A stretch of DNA of 6,569 bases. It comes from Clostridia bacterium (lineage in GTDB: Bacteria; Bacillota; DSM-16504; Desulfitibacterales; Desulfitibacteraceae). Shown here piece after piece: positions 1 to 6,175 of the stretch; the stretch's first letter is position 1, and every line of letters begins with the position of its first letter. Both the position numbers and the translations under genes were made by a program. Under the pieces are notes generated by a model, which worked only from the letters and a program-made list of their open reading frames with translations, made no database searches and was not told the DNA's origin. Where the stretch lies: contig JAGXSK010000226.1 in NCBI GenBank assembly GCA_018333845.1, forward strand, positions 1 through 6,569. Direction: 5' to 3'.

Positions 1-791
1 TAATTGTCCTTGGTGGTAAGATTATCAAATACGTTTCCGGCCTTGACTTGATGAGCCTTTTCATTGGCTCCAAAAATCAATTAGGTATAGTCACCAGGGT
101 AATAATTCGCCTGCTGCCTAAACCTGAGGCAAGAAAGATGTTAATATGCGGATTTGATTCCTTATCTGATGCCATTGGTGCTGCCCAGAGTCTTGCAGCC
201 AGGAGGTTAGAACCAGCTCGCAATGAGGTAATTACCCCTGGGCTGGCAGGAAAAATTGGACTGCCAGGGATAAATCCTGGTCAAACAGCAGTCTTAACTG
301 AGCTAGAAGGCTTTGCAAAATCACTTGATCGTCAAAGGGCAGAAGTTGAAGTTGCTTATAAAAAGTTTGGAGTAAAATCCCTTGTAGTTATTGACCAGGA
401 AGATGAGAGTAATCTTATCTGGCAGAAATATTTTGGGGCTGCTGACCTTTACAAGGGGCAAACCTCTTATGATATAAATGTGCTTCCCTCCAAGCTGGAA
501 AGCCTGGCCCAATTCCTGGAAAATAAAACTAAAGAGTTAGGCCTGGAGCTTGAGTTAATAATTCACAGCGGACTGGTTAATATTGACCTGTTTGTGGAGG
601 GTGATACCAACAAGCTGGAAGCTTTTGACCAGGACCTGCTTAAAACTGTTCGTATGCTGGGCGGTAAAATAGCCCATGAAAAAATTGGAATTGGTTCACA
701 TATCAAAACAATAGATAAATTGGAACATGGTCTGCGTGAGCTTTTTGCCCCTAAACAACTATTGTTGAGTAAGGAAGGTGGTTTAGTATGA
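1..791 (+). CDS. FAD-binding oxidase subunit, GlcE-like (5'-truncated by window edge)
   Basis: This is the C-terminal part of a GlcD/GlcE-type FAD-linked oxidase. The reading frame is open from base 3 to the TGA at 789-791, so the true start lies upstream; the TTG at 48 and ATG at 51 are internal. The visible protein (262 residues) begins in the end of the FAD-binding domain: the GSKNQLGIVTRVIIRLLPKPE region (about 66-125) matches the family pattern GSEGxLGIxTxxxLxLxPxPE. The FAD-oxidase C-terminal domain follows. It aligns along its length with the next gene product, for example SYDINVLPSKLE here against SYSLQDVTVPRNKM there, so the two are paralogues. The metal-binding motif HAGDGNLHP is replaced by HSGLVNIDL (from 564), and GEHGIG by HEKIGIG (from 675). 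This suggests a partner subunit like E. coli GlcE rather than the catalytic one. It overlaps the following gene by ATGA, so the two are probably translationally coupled. Family membership is clear; the GlcE role and its substrate are inference. Confidence 0.85.
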   Translation, partial: IVLGGKIIKYVSGLDLMSLFIGSKNQLGIVTRVIIRLLPKPEARKMLICGFDSLSDAIGAAQSLAARRLEPARNEVITPGLAGKIGLPGINPGQTAVLTELEGFAKSLDRQRAEVEVAYKKFGVKSLVVIDQEDESNLIWQKYFGAADLYKGQTSYDINVLPSKLESLAQFLENKTKELGLELELIIHSGLVNIDLFVEGDTNKLEAFDQDLLKTVRMLGGKIAHEKIGIGSHIKTIDKLEHGLRELFAPKQLLLSKEGGLV

Positions 792-2167
792 TTTCATCAG
801 CTCTCATGGAAGAACTAAAAAGTATTGTAGGGTCAAAAAACGTCTTGTCAAAAAAGGATGAATGTTTTGACTACGGTTATGATGCCACCTTAACAGAGTA
901 TTCTGCTGATGCAGTAGTCTTTCCAACTAGCACTGAAGAAGTTGCACAGGTTATAAAGCTGGCAAACAAGCACTTACTTCCTGTAATATCAAGGGGAGCA
1001 GGAACAAACCTTAGCGGTGGCACTGTACCTCATAAGGGAGGTATTGTATTAAATTTAACAAGGATGAATAGGGTGTTGGAAATAGATACCCAAAACAACC
1101 TGGCTGTAGTTGAACCAGGCCTTGTTAATGCTGATTTTCAAGAGATTCTTGCCCCTTATGGATATTACTATTCACCGGATCCAGCCAGTATGAAGGTATG
1201 TACAATAGGAGGCAATGTTGCAGAAAATGCAGGTGGTCCAAGGTGCCTAAAATATGGTGTTACCAGAGAATACATTAGAGGACTGGAAGTGGTTCTGCCT
1301 TCAGGTGAAGTGATTGTTACAGGAAGTAAAAATAAATTTACTAATGACGGATATGACTTAACCAAGCTGATGATAGCTTCTGAAGGCATTTTAGGAGTGT
1401 TCACCAAAATAATTGTGAGCATTACACCAATATGGGAAGCTAAAAAAACCATGCTGTGTTCCTTTGATAGAATAGAGGATGCCAGCAATACTGTTGCTGA
1501 TATTGTTGGTGCGGGTATTGTTCCAACTACCCTGGAAATGATGGACAATTTGTTAATTAACTGTGCTGAGGACCACACAAAGGTAGGTTTGCCAAGGGAT
1601 GCCGCAGCCATATTGTTAATAGAAGTGGATGGTTATAAAGAAGACCTGCCTGGGCAGGTGGAAACAATACACGGGGTGTGCAAAAAAAATAATGTTCGAG
1701 AATTTAAAGTGGCGCAGTCAGCTGCAGAGGTTGATCAGCTGTGGCTTGCAAGAAGAACTGTAATTGGGGCAGTTGCACGCAAGAGGCCATCCTACTCACT
1801 GCAGGATGTTACAGTCCCAAGAAATAAAATGCCGGCTATCGTAAATAAAATAGTGGAGATCTCCCAAAGATATGACTTGCCCATAGGAGTTCTGGCCCAT
1901 GCAGGTGACGGAAACCTGCACCCCCTTGTGCTCTTTGATGAAAGAGACAAGATAGAGGTAGAAAAGGTTCACCATGCTGAGGGGGAAATATGCAAGGCCG
2001 CTCTAGAACTTGGCGGTACTTTAAGTGGGGAACATGGCATAGGTACTCTAAAGCTGCCGTATCTTGAATGGGAGTTTTCCAAAGAGGCAATTGAGCTGAT
2101 GAAGGGGATTAAAAGGCTGTTTGATCCAAACAACATTTTAAATCCTGGAAAAGTTTTGGGGGTGTAA
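788..2167 (+). CDS. glcD: FAD-binding oxidase, glycolate/D-lactate oxidase subunit GlcD
   Basis: Catalytic flavoprotein that oxidises a 2-hydroxyacid (glycolate, D-lactate or similar) to the 2-oxoacid, probably at the cytoplasmic membrane face. The 459-residue length is typical of GlcD. The PCMH/VAO FAD-binding domain spans roughly residues 38-217, with SRGAGTNLSGG (68-78), which contacts the FAD pyrophosphate, and PDPAS...GGNVAENAGGPRCLKYGVT (130-159). The FAD-oxidase C-terminal domain has HAGDGNLHP (371-379) and GTLSGEHGIG (410-419); H371, H378 and H416 correspond to the metal ligands and active-site residues of D-lactate/D-2-hydroxyglutarate dehydrogenases. The protein ends in the standard LFDPNNILNPGK. 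The ATG at 788 overlaps the upstream stop (ATGA) and has a good Shine-Dalgarno site, AAGGAAGGTGG at 771-781, 6 nt upstream; an ATG at residue 7 is the only close alternative. It sits between a degenerate paralogue and the Fe-S subunit. Substrate specificity cannot be read from the sequence. A role in D-2-hydroxyglutarate or another hydroxyacid oxidation is possible. Confidence 0.93.
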   Translation: MISSALMEELKSIVGSKNVLSKKDECFDYGYDATLTEYSADAVVFPTSTEEVAQVIKLANKHLLPVISRGAGTNLSGGTVPHKGGIVLNLTRMNRVLEIDTQNNLAVVEPGLVNADFQEILAPYGYYYSPDPASMKVCTIGGNVAENAGGPRCLKYGVTREYIRGLEVVLPSGEVIVTGSKNKFTNDGYDLTKLMIASEGILGVFTKIIVSITPIWEAKKTMLCSFDRIEDASNTVADIVGAGIVPTTLEMMDNLLINCAEDHTKVGLPRDAAAILLIEVDGYKEDLPGQVETIHGVCKKNNVREFKVAQSAAEVDQLWLARRTVIGAVARKRPSYSLQDVTVPRNKMPAIVNKIVEISQRYDLPIGVLAHAGDGNLHPLVLFDERDKIEVEKVHHAEGEICKAALELGGTLSGEHGIGTLKLPYLEWEFSKEAIELMKGIKRLFDPNNILNPGKVLGV

Positions 2168-2171
2168 AACT

Positions 2172-3422
2172 GTGAGCATATTAAACACCGAAGAAATCTA
2201 TGAGAAATTAAACAGCTGCAATAAGTGTGGATTTTGTCAGGCAACCTGCCGTGTATATAAGGAGACATTAAGCGAGTTTAACTGTGCCAGGGGCAGACTT
2301 AAGCTAATAAAGGCAGTTGCGGACAGTATCCTGGAAAGAAATAAATTCTATGAAGATGCAGTTAACAGCTGTACTCTCTGTCTTGAATGTACCAAAACAT
2401 GTCCAAGTGGTGTGCCAACAGCCCAGCTAATATTAGCCGCCAGACAAGATCTGGCTGAAACAAGGGGCTTGAGCTTTTCCAAAAAAATAGCTTTAAAACG
2501 CATTCTGGCCAATAATTCTTTAAGGAAAATTTCATTTAAGTCGGCAAAGATGGTGAAAGGCTTAAAGAGGCTCCATGGTTTTAGGGGTATTGATGTGGCA
2601 GGCCTGCCTGTGTCTGAGGTGGCATTTTTGGATACTGTAGATAAACTCCCAAGGCTTAAAAACCCTAAATCCAGGGCAGCTTTCTTTGTAGGGTGTATGT
2701 TTAATCACTCTCTTGTTGATACGGCACATAATCTGGTAAAGGTTCTCCATGCCAATAATGTGGAAGTAATTATACCCGGGGAGCAGCTGTGCTGCGGAAC
2801 ACCACAGCTTGTCTATGGCGAGGTGAAAACCTTTAATACCCTGGCAAAGCATAATATAGATTTGTTTAACAAGTTAAATGTTGATGCCGTTGTTACAGGC
2901 TGTGCGTCCTGTGGCGGCATGCTGAAAACCTATAAAGACAATCTTGATAAAAACAATAAGGAAGAAGCAAACAATCTGGCATCTAAGGTCAAGGATATTA
3001 ATGAATATTTAGTTGATGTATTAAAAATAGATTTGTCAGGCCTCCAGGGTTTATATGGAAAGGTTACCTATCATGACCCATGCTATCTTATACGTGCCCA
3101 GGGTATTACGGCTCAACCAAGGAAATTATTAAAAGAACTGCCTGGAATAGAATATATAGAAATGCAGGGTGCCAATAACTGCTGCGGTGCTGGGGGCATG
3201 TTCCAGGGCTTTTATCCGGAAATAGCAGTTCCAATTACCCAGAAAAAGATTGACAGCATTGTAAAAACTGGAGCAGATACAGTTATTACATCATGTCCGG
3301 CCTGCAAAAACAGAATTCAAGGCAGCCTAAATCTTGGGGGACACAAATATAAAGTTCTGCACATTGTAGACCTCCTTGCAAGGGCTTATGAAAATGAACA
3401 ATATATGGCGGCAGTGCGGTAG
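2172..3422 (+). CDS. glcF: Iron-sulfur subunit of glycolate/lactate oxidase, GlcF/LutA type
   Basis: Electron-transfer subunit that should take electrons from the FAD of GlcD and pass them to the quinone pool. The N-terminus has two ferredoxin-like 4Fe-4S motifs of CX2CX2CX3C form: C16-C19-C22-C26 and C67-C70-C73-C77 followed by Pro. After a linker come two CCG (heterodisulfide-reductase-type) domains. The first (about 169-251) has C175, C207-C208-G209 and C244/C247; the second (about 297-383) has C304, C337-C338-G339 and C375/C378. All expected cysteines are present. An additional cysteine, C38, sits in the ARGR region between the two ferredoxin motifs, where relatives usually have Ser or Pro. 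The 416-residue length fits GlcF. The start is GTG at 2172, 4 nt after the glcD stop, with a G-rich Shine-Dalgarno site (GGGGGT, about 2158-2163) inside the end of glcD. The arrangement FAD subunit, FAD subunit, Fe-S subunit is the three-component glycolate oxidase layout. LutA/LldE-type L-lactate utilisation is less likely because no LutB or LutC homologue is visible. Confidence 0.9.
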   Translation: MSILNTEEIYEKLNSCNKCGFCQATCRVYKETLSEFNCARGRLKLIKAVADSILERNKFYEDAVNSCTLCLECTKTCPSGVPTAQLILAARQDLAETRGLSFSKKIALKRILANNSLRKISFKSAKMVKGLKRLHGFRGIDVAGLPVSEVAFLDTVDKLPRLKNPKSRAAFFVGCMFNHSLVDTAHNLVKVLHANNVEVIIPGEQLCCGTPQLVYGEVKTFNTLAKHNIDLFNKLNVDAVVTGCASCGGMLKTYKDNLDKNNKEEANNLASKVKDINEYLVDVLKIDLSGLQGLYGKVTYHDPCYLIRAQGITAQPRKLLKELPGIEYIEMQGANNCCGAGGMFQGFYPEIAVPITQKKIDSIVKTGADTVITSCPACKNRIQGSLNLGGHKYKVLHIVDLLARAYENEQYMAAVR

Positions 3423-3575
3423 GGTATTAATATAAGTGAGGTAATTCAGAGGGGAACATTTAATATGCAGCATAATAGTAGTATAAGGTGTAATAAAAAA
3501 TATCAAATCAATACAGATGTTAGGGTCATGAATATAACTTGATAATCTTATAAGGTTAATATGCAAAGAAGATAA

Positions 3576-3607
3576 TTCACAGAAATTTCATCGCCCATAT
3601 GTGAAAT
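3576..3607. promoter_or_regulatory. Candidate operator: inverted repeat over the -35 region
   Basis: TTCACA (3576-3581) and TGTGAA (3600-3605) are exact reverse complements separated by 18 nt. A second pair, ATTTCA (3585-3590) and TGAAAT (3602-3607), is nested in the same stretch with an 11-nt spacer. Both repeats lie directly upstream of a consensus -10 box and cover the place where a -35 element would be, which has no good match to TTGACA. This is what a regulator-binding site can look like. However, the arms are short, the DNA is AT-rich and chance is a real alternative. No specific regulator family is implied. Confidence 0.25.
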
Positions 3608-3620
3608 AAAAAGGTATAAT
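3592..3620 (+). promoter_or_regulatory. Candidate promoter for the regulator remnant-resB-ccsB operon
   Basis: A perfect sigma-A -10 hexamer, TATAAT, lies at 3615-3620, about 30 nt before the ribosome binding site of the first downstream frame. The -35 position at 17-nt spacing (3592-3597, CGCCCA) is a poor match to TTGACA, and there is no TGn extended -10. If real, the promoter may need an activator or may be weak. It is the only strong -10 in the 229-bp gap 3423-3651. I found no convincing Rho-independent terminator for the glcF operon in that gap, so read-through from upstream cannot be excluded. Confidence 0.45.
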
Positions 3621-3634
3621 AATAATTAACATTT

Positions 3635-3648
3635 AAAAGGAGGTAATC
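3635..3648 (+). promoter_or_regulatory. Near-perfect Shine-Dalgarno site before the truncated response regulator
   Basis: AAAAGGAGGTAATC differs by one base from the 16S rRNA anti-SD complement AAAGGAGGTGATC over its 13-base core, and lies 8 nt (counted from GGAGG) before the ATG at 3652. It is the strongest ribosome binding site in the window, yet it drives a 66-codon frame. It decides the start at 3652. Confidence 0.8.
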
Positions 3649-3651
3649 AAG

Positions 3652-3852
3652 ATGCCAGGGGTAATGATTGTTGATGATCATGAGTTGGTGCAGCTAGGCC
3701 TAAAAGGTTTGTTGGCTAATCATGACAATCTAACATTTATTGCTGAAGCAGGCACCTTAAAGGATGCAGCTGCAAAAGCAGCACAGGTTAAACCTGATGT
3801 GATTTTCATGGATATAAGGCTGCCCAAAATATTTTCCTTAGACTGGATGTGA
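3652..3852 (+). pseudogene. Truncated NarL/FixJ-family response regulator (receiver N-terminal half only)
   Basis: The 66-residue product begins as a textbook receiver domain: VMIVDDHELVQLGLKGLL (residues 4-21) with the acidic pair D8/D9, then DVIFMDIRLP (49-58) with D54 as the phospho-acceptor. VDDHELVxxGL is characteristic of the NarL/FixJ (LuxR-type) class. After MDIRLPKI the expected SGLDVI sequence is disrupted: the frame reads FSLDWM and stops, while LDVIK appears in another frame at 3843-3857, so a small indel has shifted the frame. The conserved Thr/Ser and Lys of the receiver, and the whole helix-turn-helix output domain (normally about 210 residues in total), are absent from all frames. 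It is therefore a deletion remnant, not a sequencing frameshift. A promoter-like -10 and an excellent Shine-Dalgarno site remain upstream, and resB starts 4 nt after the stop, so it may survive as a translated leader for resB. A functional mini-protein seems unlikely because the receiver fold is incomplete. Confidence 0.85.
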
Positions 3853-3854
3853 TC
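3845..3854 (+). promoter_or_regulatory. Ribosome binding site for resB inside the regulator remnant
   Basis: GGATGTGATC matches the anti-SD complement GGAGGTGATC at nine of ten bases, ending 2 nt before the ATG at 3857 (7 nt from the GGAGG-equivalent). The resB frame is closed by a TAG at 3839-3841 and has no other start codon between that stop and 3857, so this site and the upstream stop together fix the resB start. The same bases encode the LDVI residues of the decayed response regulator in its shifted frame. Confidence 0.6.
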
Positions 3855-3856
3855 AA

Positions 3857-5221
3857 ATGACAAATAACCCAAATAAAAATAATAATTCACCTCAAATTGA
3901 AGAAAGCCATTCTGAAGAAAGCCATTCAGAAAAAAATATTTCTAATGAAATATGGCAGTTTTTTAGTTCTATGAAGGTCGGGCTAATATTATTGTTGATT
4001 CTTACCGCTGTGTCAATATATGCAGCTACATTCTTGGAGCATCAGCCTGCCATGGAAAAGGTATATAGTTCGTGGTGGTTTATTGGATTGCTGGGTATAA
4101 CAGGACTTAACCTGCTGGTGTGCAGTATTAATAGATTTCCCAAACTCTGGAAGCAGGTGTCCAACATTAAATCAAATGTAGATTTAACATATTTAAAGTC
4201 CTTGAACAAACAAACAATTCTGCCTTATAAAGCAGCACCTGAAAAAGCAGGCCATTTAGAAAACTCATTAAAGAAAAAAGGATACAGAACCAGGGCTGAA
4301 GTTAAAGATGGCGGTTTTTTAATTAGTGCAGACAAGGGACGTTTTGGATACCTTGGATCTTTGGTTACACATGTAAGCTTAATATTAATTCTCCTTGCAG
4401 GCCTGGCTGGTATATTAGGAGGATTTTCAGATTTTCAAAGCGGTTTTCCAGGTGAAATAATTCATTTACATGACCAGGGCTTTGACGTTCGCATAGATGA
4501 CTTTGAAATAAAATACAGGGACGATGCCCATAGAACCATAGAACAGTACTACAGCACATTAACAGTTATAGATATAGAAAATGACAGTGAGATCAAGCAG
4601 GAAACAATTTATGTTAATAGACCCTTGAGATACAAGGGAGTTAACTTTTATCAGTCAACTTATGGCTGGGGAGTAGATGTTGAATTCCATAACCCTGCTA
4701 CAGATGAAAGAAAAACAATGTTATTAGTACCAGGTCAATCAGGTTTTTATGAGGATCTTGGAATTCATATTTCCATTCTTCGCTTTTTCCCGGACTTTAC
4801 CATGACCAGGGATGGCACTCCCATAACAAGAACCCAATATCCCGCTAACCCAATGGTAGCCTTTCAAATATTTAATAGGGATGGACAGCTGATTGGACAG
4901 CAGTATTATATTGAACCCTTCAACCAGGTAATGGGGCTGTTTCATGGGCATACAATGGAGTTTACCGATTACAAGAACTATACCGGCTTTCAGATTATAA
5001 AACAGCCTGGCAAACCACTAGCTTTAGCTGCTTCTATTCTTTTAACCTTGGGATTAATAATGAGTTTCTACATGTATCCCAGAAGAGTCTGGTTGTATTC
5101 TGGTCAGGATACCAAAGGTCAAATTATTTTTGCAGGTACAAGTCGTAGAAATAAAGTGGGTTTTGAGCTTGAATTTGAAAAGCTGTACAAGGAATTATCT
5201 AAGATAGGAGAGGACAAATAA
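3857..5221 (+). CDS. resB: Cytochrome c biogenesis protein ResB (Ccs1 family)
   Basis: Membrane component of System II cytochrome c maturation. With its ResC/CcsA partner it moves haem outward and holds apocytochrome c for covalent haem attachment at the CXXCH motif. The 454-residue protein has the ResB layout: a hydrophilic N-terminus (1-38), TM1 (about 41-60), TM2 (73-91), TM3 (165-189), a long extracytoplasmic domain (about 190-385) and TM4 (388-407), then a short cytoplasmic tail. Family signatures include LGSLVTHVSLILIL in TM3, with H172 in the position of the transmembrane haem-ligand His, VNRPLRYKGVNFYQSTYGW (253-271), and PGKPLAL...SFYMYPRRVW near the end. The N-terminus is unusual: Asn-rich, followed by a tandem EESHS repeat. 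The start is fixed by an in-frame TAG at 3839 and a good ribosome binding site. It overlaps ccsB by one base (TAATG), implying coupled translation. No ResA or CcdA thiol-reduction partner is encoded in the window. Confidence 0.95.
   Translation: MTNNPNKNNNSPQIEESHSEESHSEKNISNEIWQFFSSMKVGLILLLILTAVSIYAATFLEHQPAMEKVYSSWWFIGLLGITGLNLLVCSINRFPKLWKQVSNIKSNVDLTYLKSLNKQTILPYKAAPEKAGHLENSLKKKGYRTRAEVKDGGFLISADKGRFGYLGSLVTHVSLILILLAGLAGILGGFSDFQSGFPGEIIHLHDQGFDVRIDDFEIKYRDDAHRTIEQYYSTLTVIDIENDSEIKQETIYVNRPLRYKGVNFYQSTYGWGVDVEFHNPATDERKTMLLVPGQSGFYEDLGIHISILRFFPDFTMTRDGTPITRTQYPANPMVAFQIFNRDGQLIGQQYYIEPFNQVMGLFHGHTMEFTDYKNYTGFQIIKQPGKPLALAASILLTLGLIMSFYMYPRRVWLYSGQDTKGQIIFAGTSRRNKVGFELEFEKLYKELSKIGEDK
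3899..3928 (+). repeat. 15-bp tandem duplication in the resB N-terminal region
   Basis: Two consecutive 15-bp units (3899-3913 and 3914-3928), GAAGAAAGCCATTCT and GAAGAAAGCCATTCA, differ only at the last base and encode EESHS twice (residues 15-24), followed by EK. The duplication is in frame and lies in the hydrophilic tail ahead of TM1, so it should not disturb the membrane domain. It looks like a recent slippage or duplication event. Confidence 0.85.
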
Positions 5222-6060
5222 TGGAACTTGTAATTTTCTGGGAAGAAATGTTTTTTAATGCTACATTTATTCTTTATGTAGCAGCAACTATTGCTTATTT
5301 TTTCTACGTTGTAAATAATCGAACAAATGCCGGCAAGGTGGCAAAGTACCTGGCTGTAACTGGTATTACTGCCCACACCATAGCCCTTGTTTTAAGAACC
5401 ATCGAGGCAGGCAGGGCACCTTTGAGCAATCAGTTTGAATTTGCTAATGTCTTTGCATGGGGCATTGTGCTGTGTTATTTGTTCATTGAGTTTCGTTACA
5501 AATCAAAATTCCAGGTCTTTGGTGCCTTTGTAATGCCCTTTGCCCTGCTGATAATAGGTTATGCATCAACCTTGCCCAAGGACATCAGGCCCCTTATGCC
5601 AGCATTACAAAGCTGGTGGCTTAAGCTCCACGTAGGAACTGCAATATTCTCCTATGGTGCTTTTGCAGTAGCTTGCGGCCTTGCACTGATGTATCTATAC
5701 CGGTCATATAGCGAGGAAAAGGGAAAGCTGGGAATTGTAGTCCAGAAGTTTCCCGATCTGACTATTCTTGATGATTTCATATATAAAACAATTGCCTTTG
5801 GTTTCTTATTCCTTACCCTATGTATTTTAACAGGTGCTATCTGGGCAGAACAGGCCTGGGGCAGATATTGGGGGTGGGATCCAAAAGAAACCTGGTCTCT
5901 AGTAACATGGCTTGTTTATGCAATATATTTGCATGCTAGATTTACACGGGGTTGGGGTGGCAGAAAAGCCGCCTGGTTTGCAGTTTTTGGTTTTGCCTGC
6001 GTCCTATTCACCTACATTGGAGTAAACGTTTTTCTGCCAGGTCTGCACAGCTACAGGTAA
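5221..6060 (+). CDS. ccsB: c-type cytochrome biogenesis protein CcsB (ResC/CcsA, haem-handling WWD protein)
   Basis: Haem-transport and ligation partner of ResB in System II cytochrome c maturation; the family is called ResC in Bacillus, CcsA in plastids and CcsB in the TIGRFAM naming. The 279-residue protein is nearly all membrane, with about eight hydrophobic segments (roughly 11-31, 41-59, 74-91, 97-115, 137-160, 187-207, 224-240, 249-272). The haem-binding WWD motif is intact: WGRYWGWDPKETWSLVTW (213-230). The flanking histidines expected in this family are present: H137 (LKLHVG) and H276 (PGLHSY) as external haem ligands and H238 (YLHAR) as the transmembrane one. AGRAPLSNQFEF (63-74) is another family signature. 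The ATG shares its A with the resB stop codon (TAATG), and AGGAGAGG at 5206-5213 is the ribosome binding site. Haem assignments follow work on fused CcsBA proteins and are inference here. The gene is complete and shows no damage. Confidence 0.96.
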   Translation: MELVIFWEEMFFNATFILYVAATIAYFFYVVNNRTNAGKVAKYLAVTGITAHTIALVLRTIEAGRAPLSNQFEFANVFAWGIVLCYLFIEFRYKSKFQVFGAFVMPFALLIIGYASTLPKDIRPLMPALQSWWLKLHVGTAIFSYGAFAVACGLALMYLYRSYSEEKGKLGIVVQKFPDLTILDDFIYKTIAFGFLFLTLCILTGAIWAEQAWGRYWGWDPKETWSLVTWLVYAIYLHARFTRGWGGRKAAWFAVFGFACVLFTYIGVNVFLPGLHSYR

Positions 6061-6096
6061 TTTTATAAGTTCCACAATACTCACAGAACATATGTT

Positions 6097-6125
6097 TTGA
6101 TTTTGGCCTATTTTAATGTTAAAAT
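6097..6125 (+). promoter_or_regulatory. Candidate sigma-A promoter for the radical-SAM gene
   Basis: TTGATT (6097-6102) and TAAAAT (6120-6125) are separated by exactly 17 nt, with four of six and five of six matches to the consensus hexamers. Transcription would start near 6132, leaving a 5' leader of about 45 nt before the ATG at 6176. The downstream gene is the first of a probable new transcription unit, since the gap after ccsB is 115 bp while the preceding pair overlap. The DNA is AT-rich, so chance matches are possible. Confidence 0.4.
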
Positions 6126-6138
6126 AATGCTAGGCCAA
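6103..6138. promoter_or_regulatory. Nested inverted repeat overlapping the promoter (operator or hairpin)
   Basis: TTGGCCTA (6103-6110) pairs exactly with TAGGCCAA (6131-6138). Inside it, ATTTTAA (6110-6116) pairs exactly with TTAAAAT (6119-6125) around a 2-nt loop. Sharing the A at 6110, the two cannot both use every base, but 7 + 7 bp can stack with a 6-nt bulge on the right. No T-run follows on either strand, so it is not a standard Rho-independent terminator, although it could still slow or stop transcription after ccsB. The inner repeat includes the candidate -10 box and the outer arms flank it, which would also fit a repressor operator. Confidence 0.45.
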
Positions 6139-6175
6139 TAAATTGGCAAGTTTCACTCTAAGGGGTAATGGAGAA

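Noticed and set aside
243..267. CTGGCAG...CTGCCAG 7-bp inverted repeat with an 11-nt loop
   Set aside because: It lies inside a conserved coding region with ordinary codons and no T-run; expected by chance at this length.
1168..1611. 147-codon open frame on the minus strand, and other antisense frames opposite the glc, res and ccs genes
   Set aside because: They lie antisense to strongly conserved coding sequence, show no family motifs and have no convincing ribosome binding sites; they are shadows of the + strand genes.
1644..1659. ACCTGCC-TG-GGCAGGT inverted repeat in glcD
   Set aside because: Inside intact coding sequence, no sign of a regulatory role and no sequence relation to the other repeats.
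3465..3542. A 25-codon frame (MQHNSSIRCNKK...) after glcF, with AGAGGGG about 10 nt upstream
   Set aside because: Short and compositionally like the surrounding AT-rich intergenic DNA, with no recognisable motif. A chance frame is more likely than a gene, though comparison with relatives could revive it.
3544..3558. Palindromic AATCTTATAAGGTT stretch as a terminator for the glcF operon
   Set aside because: It has no loop, low GC and no following T-run, so it cannot form a standard terminator hairpin.
3652..3852. Sequencing frameshift as the explanation for the short response regulator
   Set aside because: A read error could break the frame but would leave the rest of the gene readable nearby; instead resB begins at once and no receiver or helix-turn-helix sequence follows in any frame.
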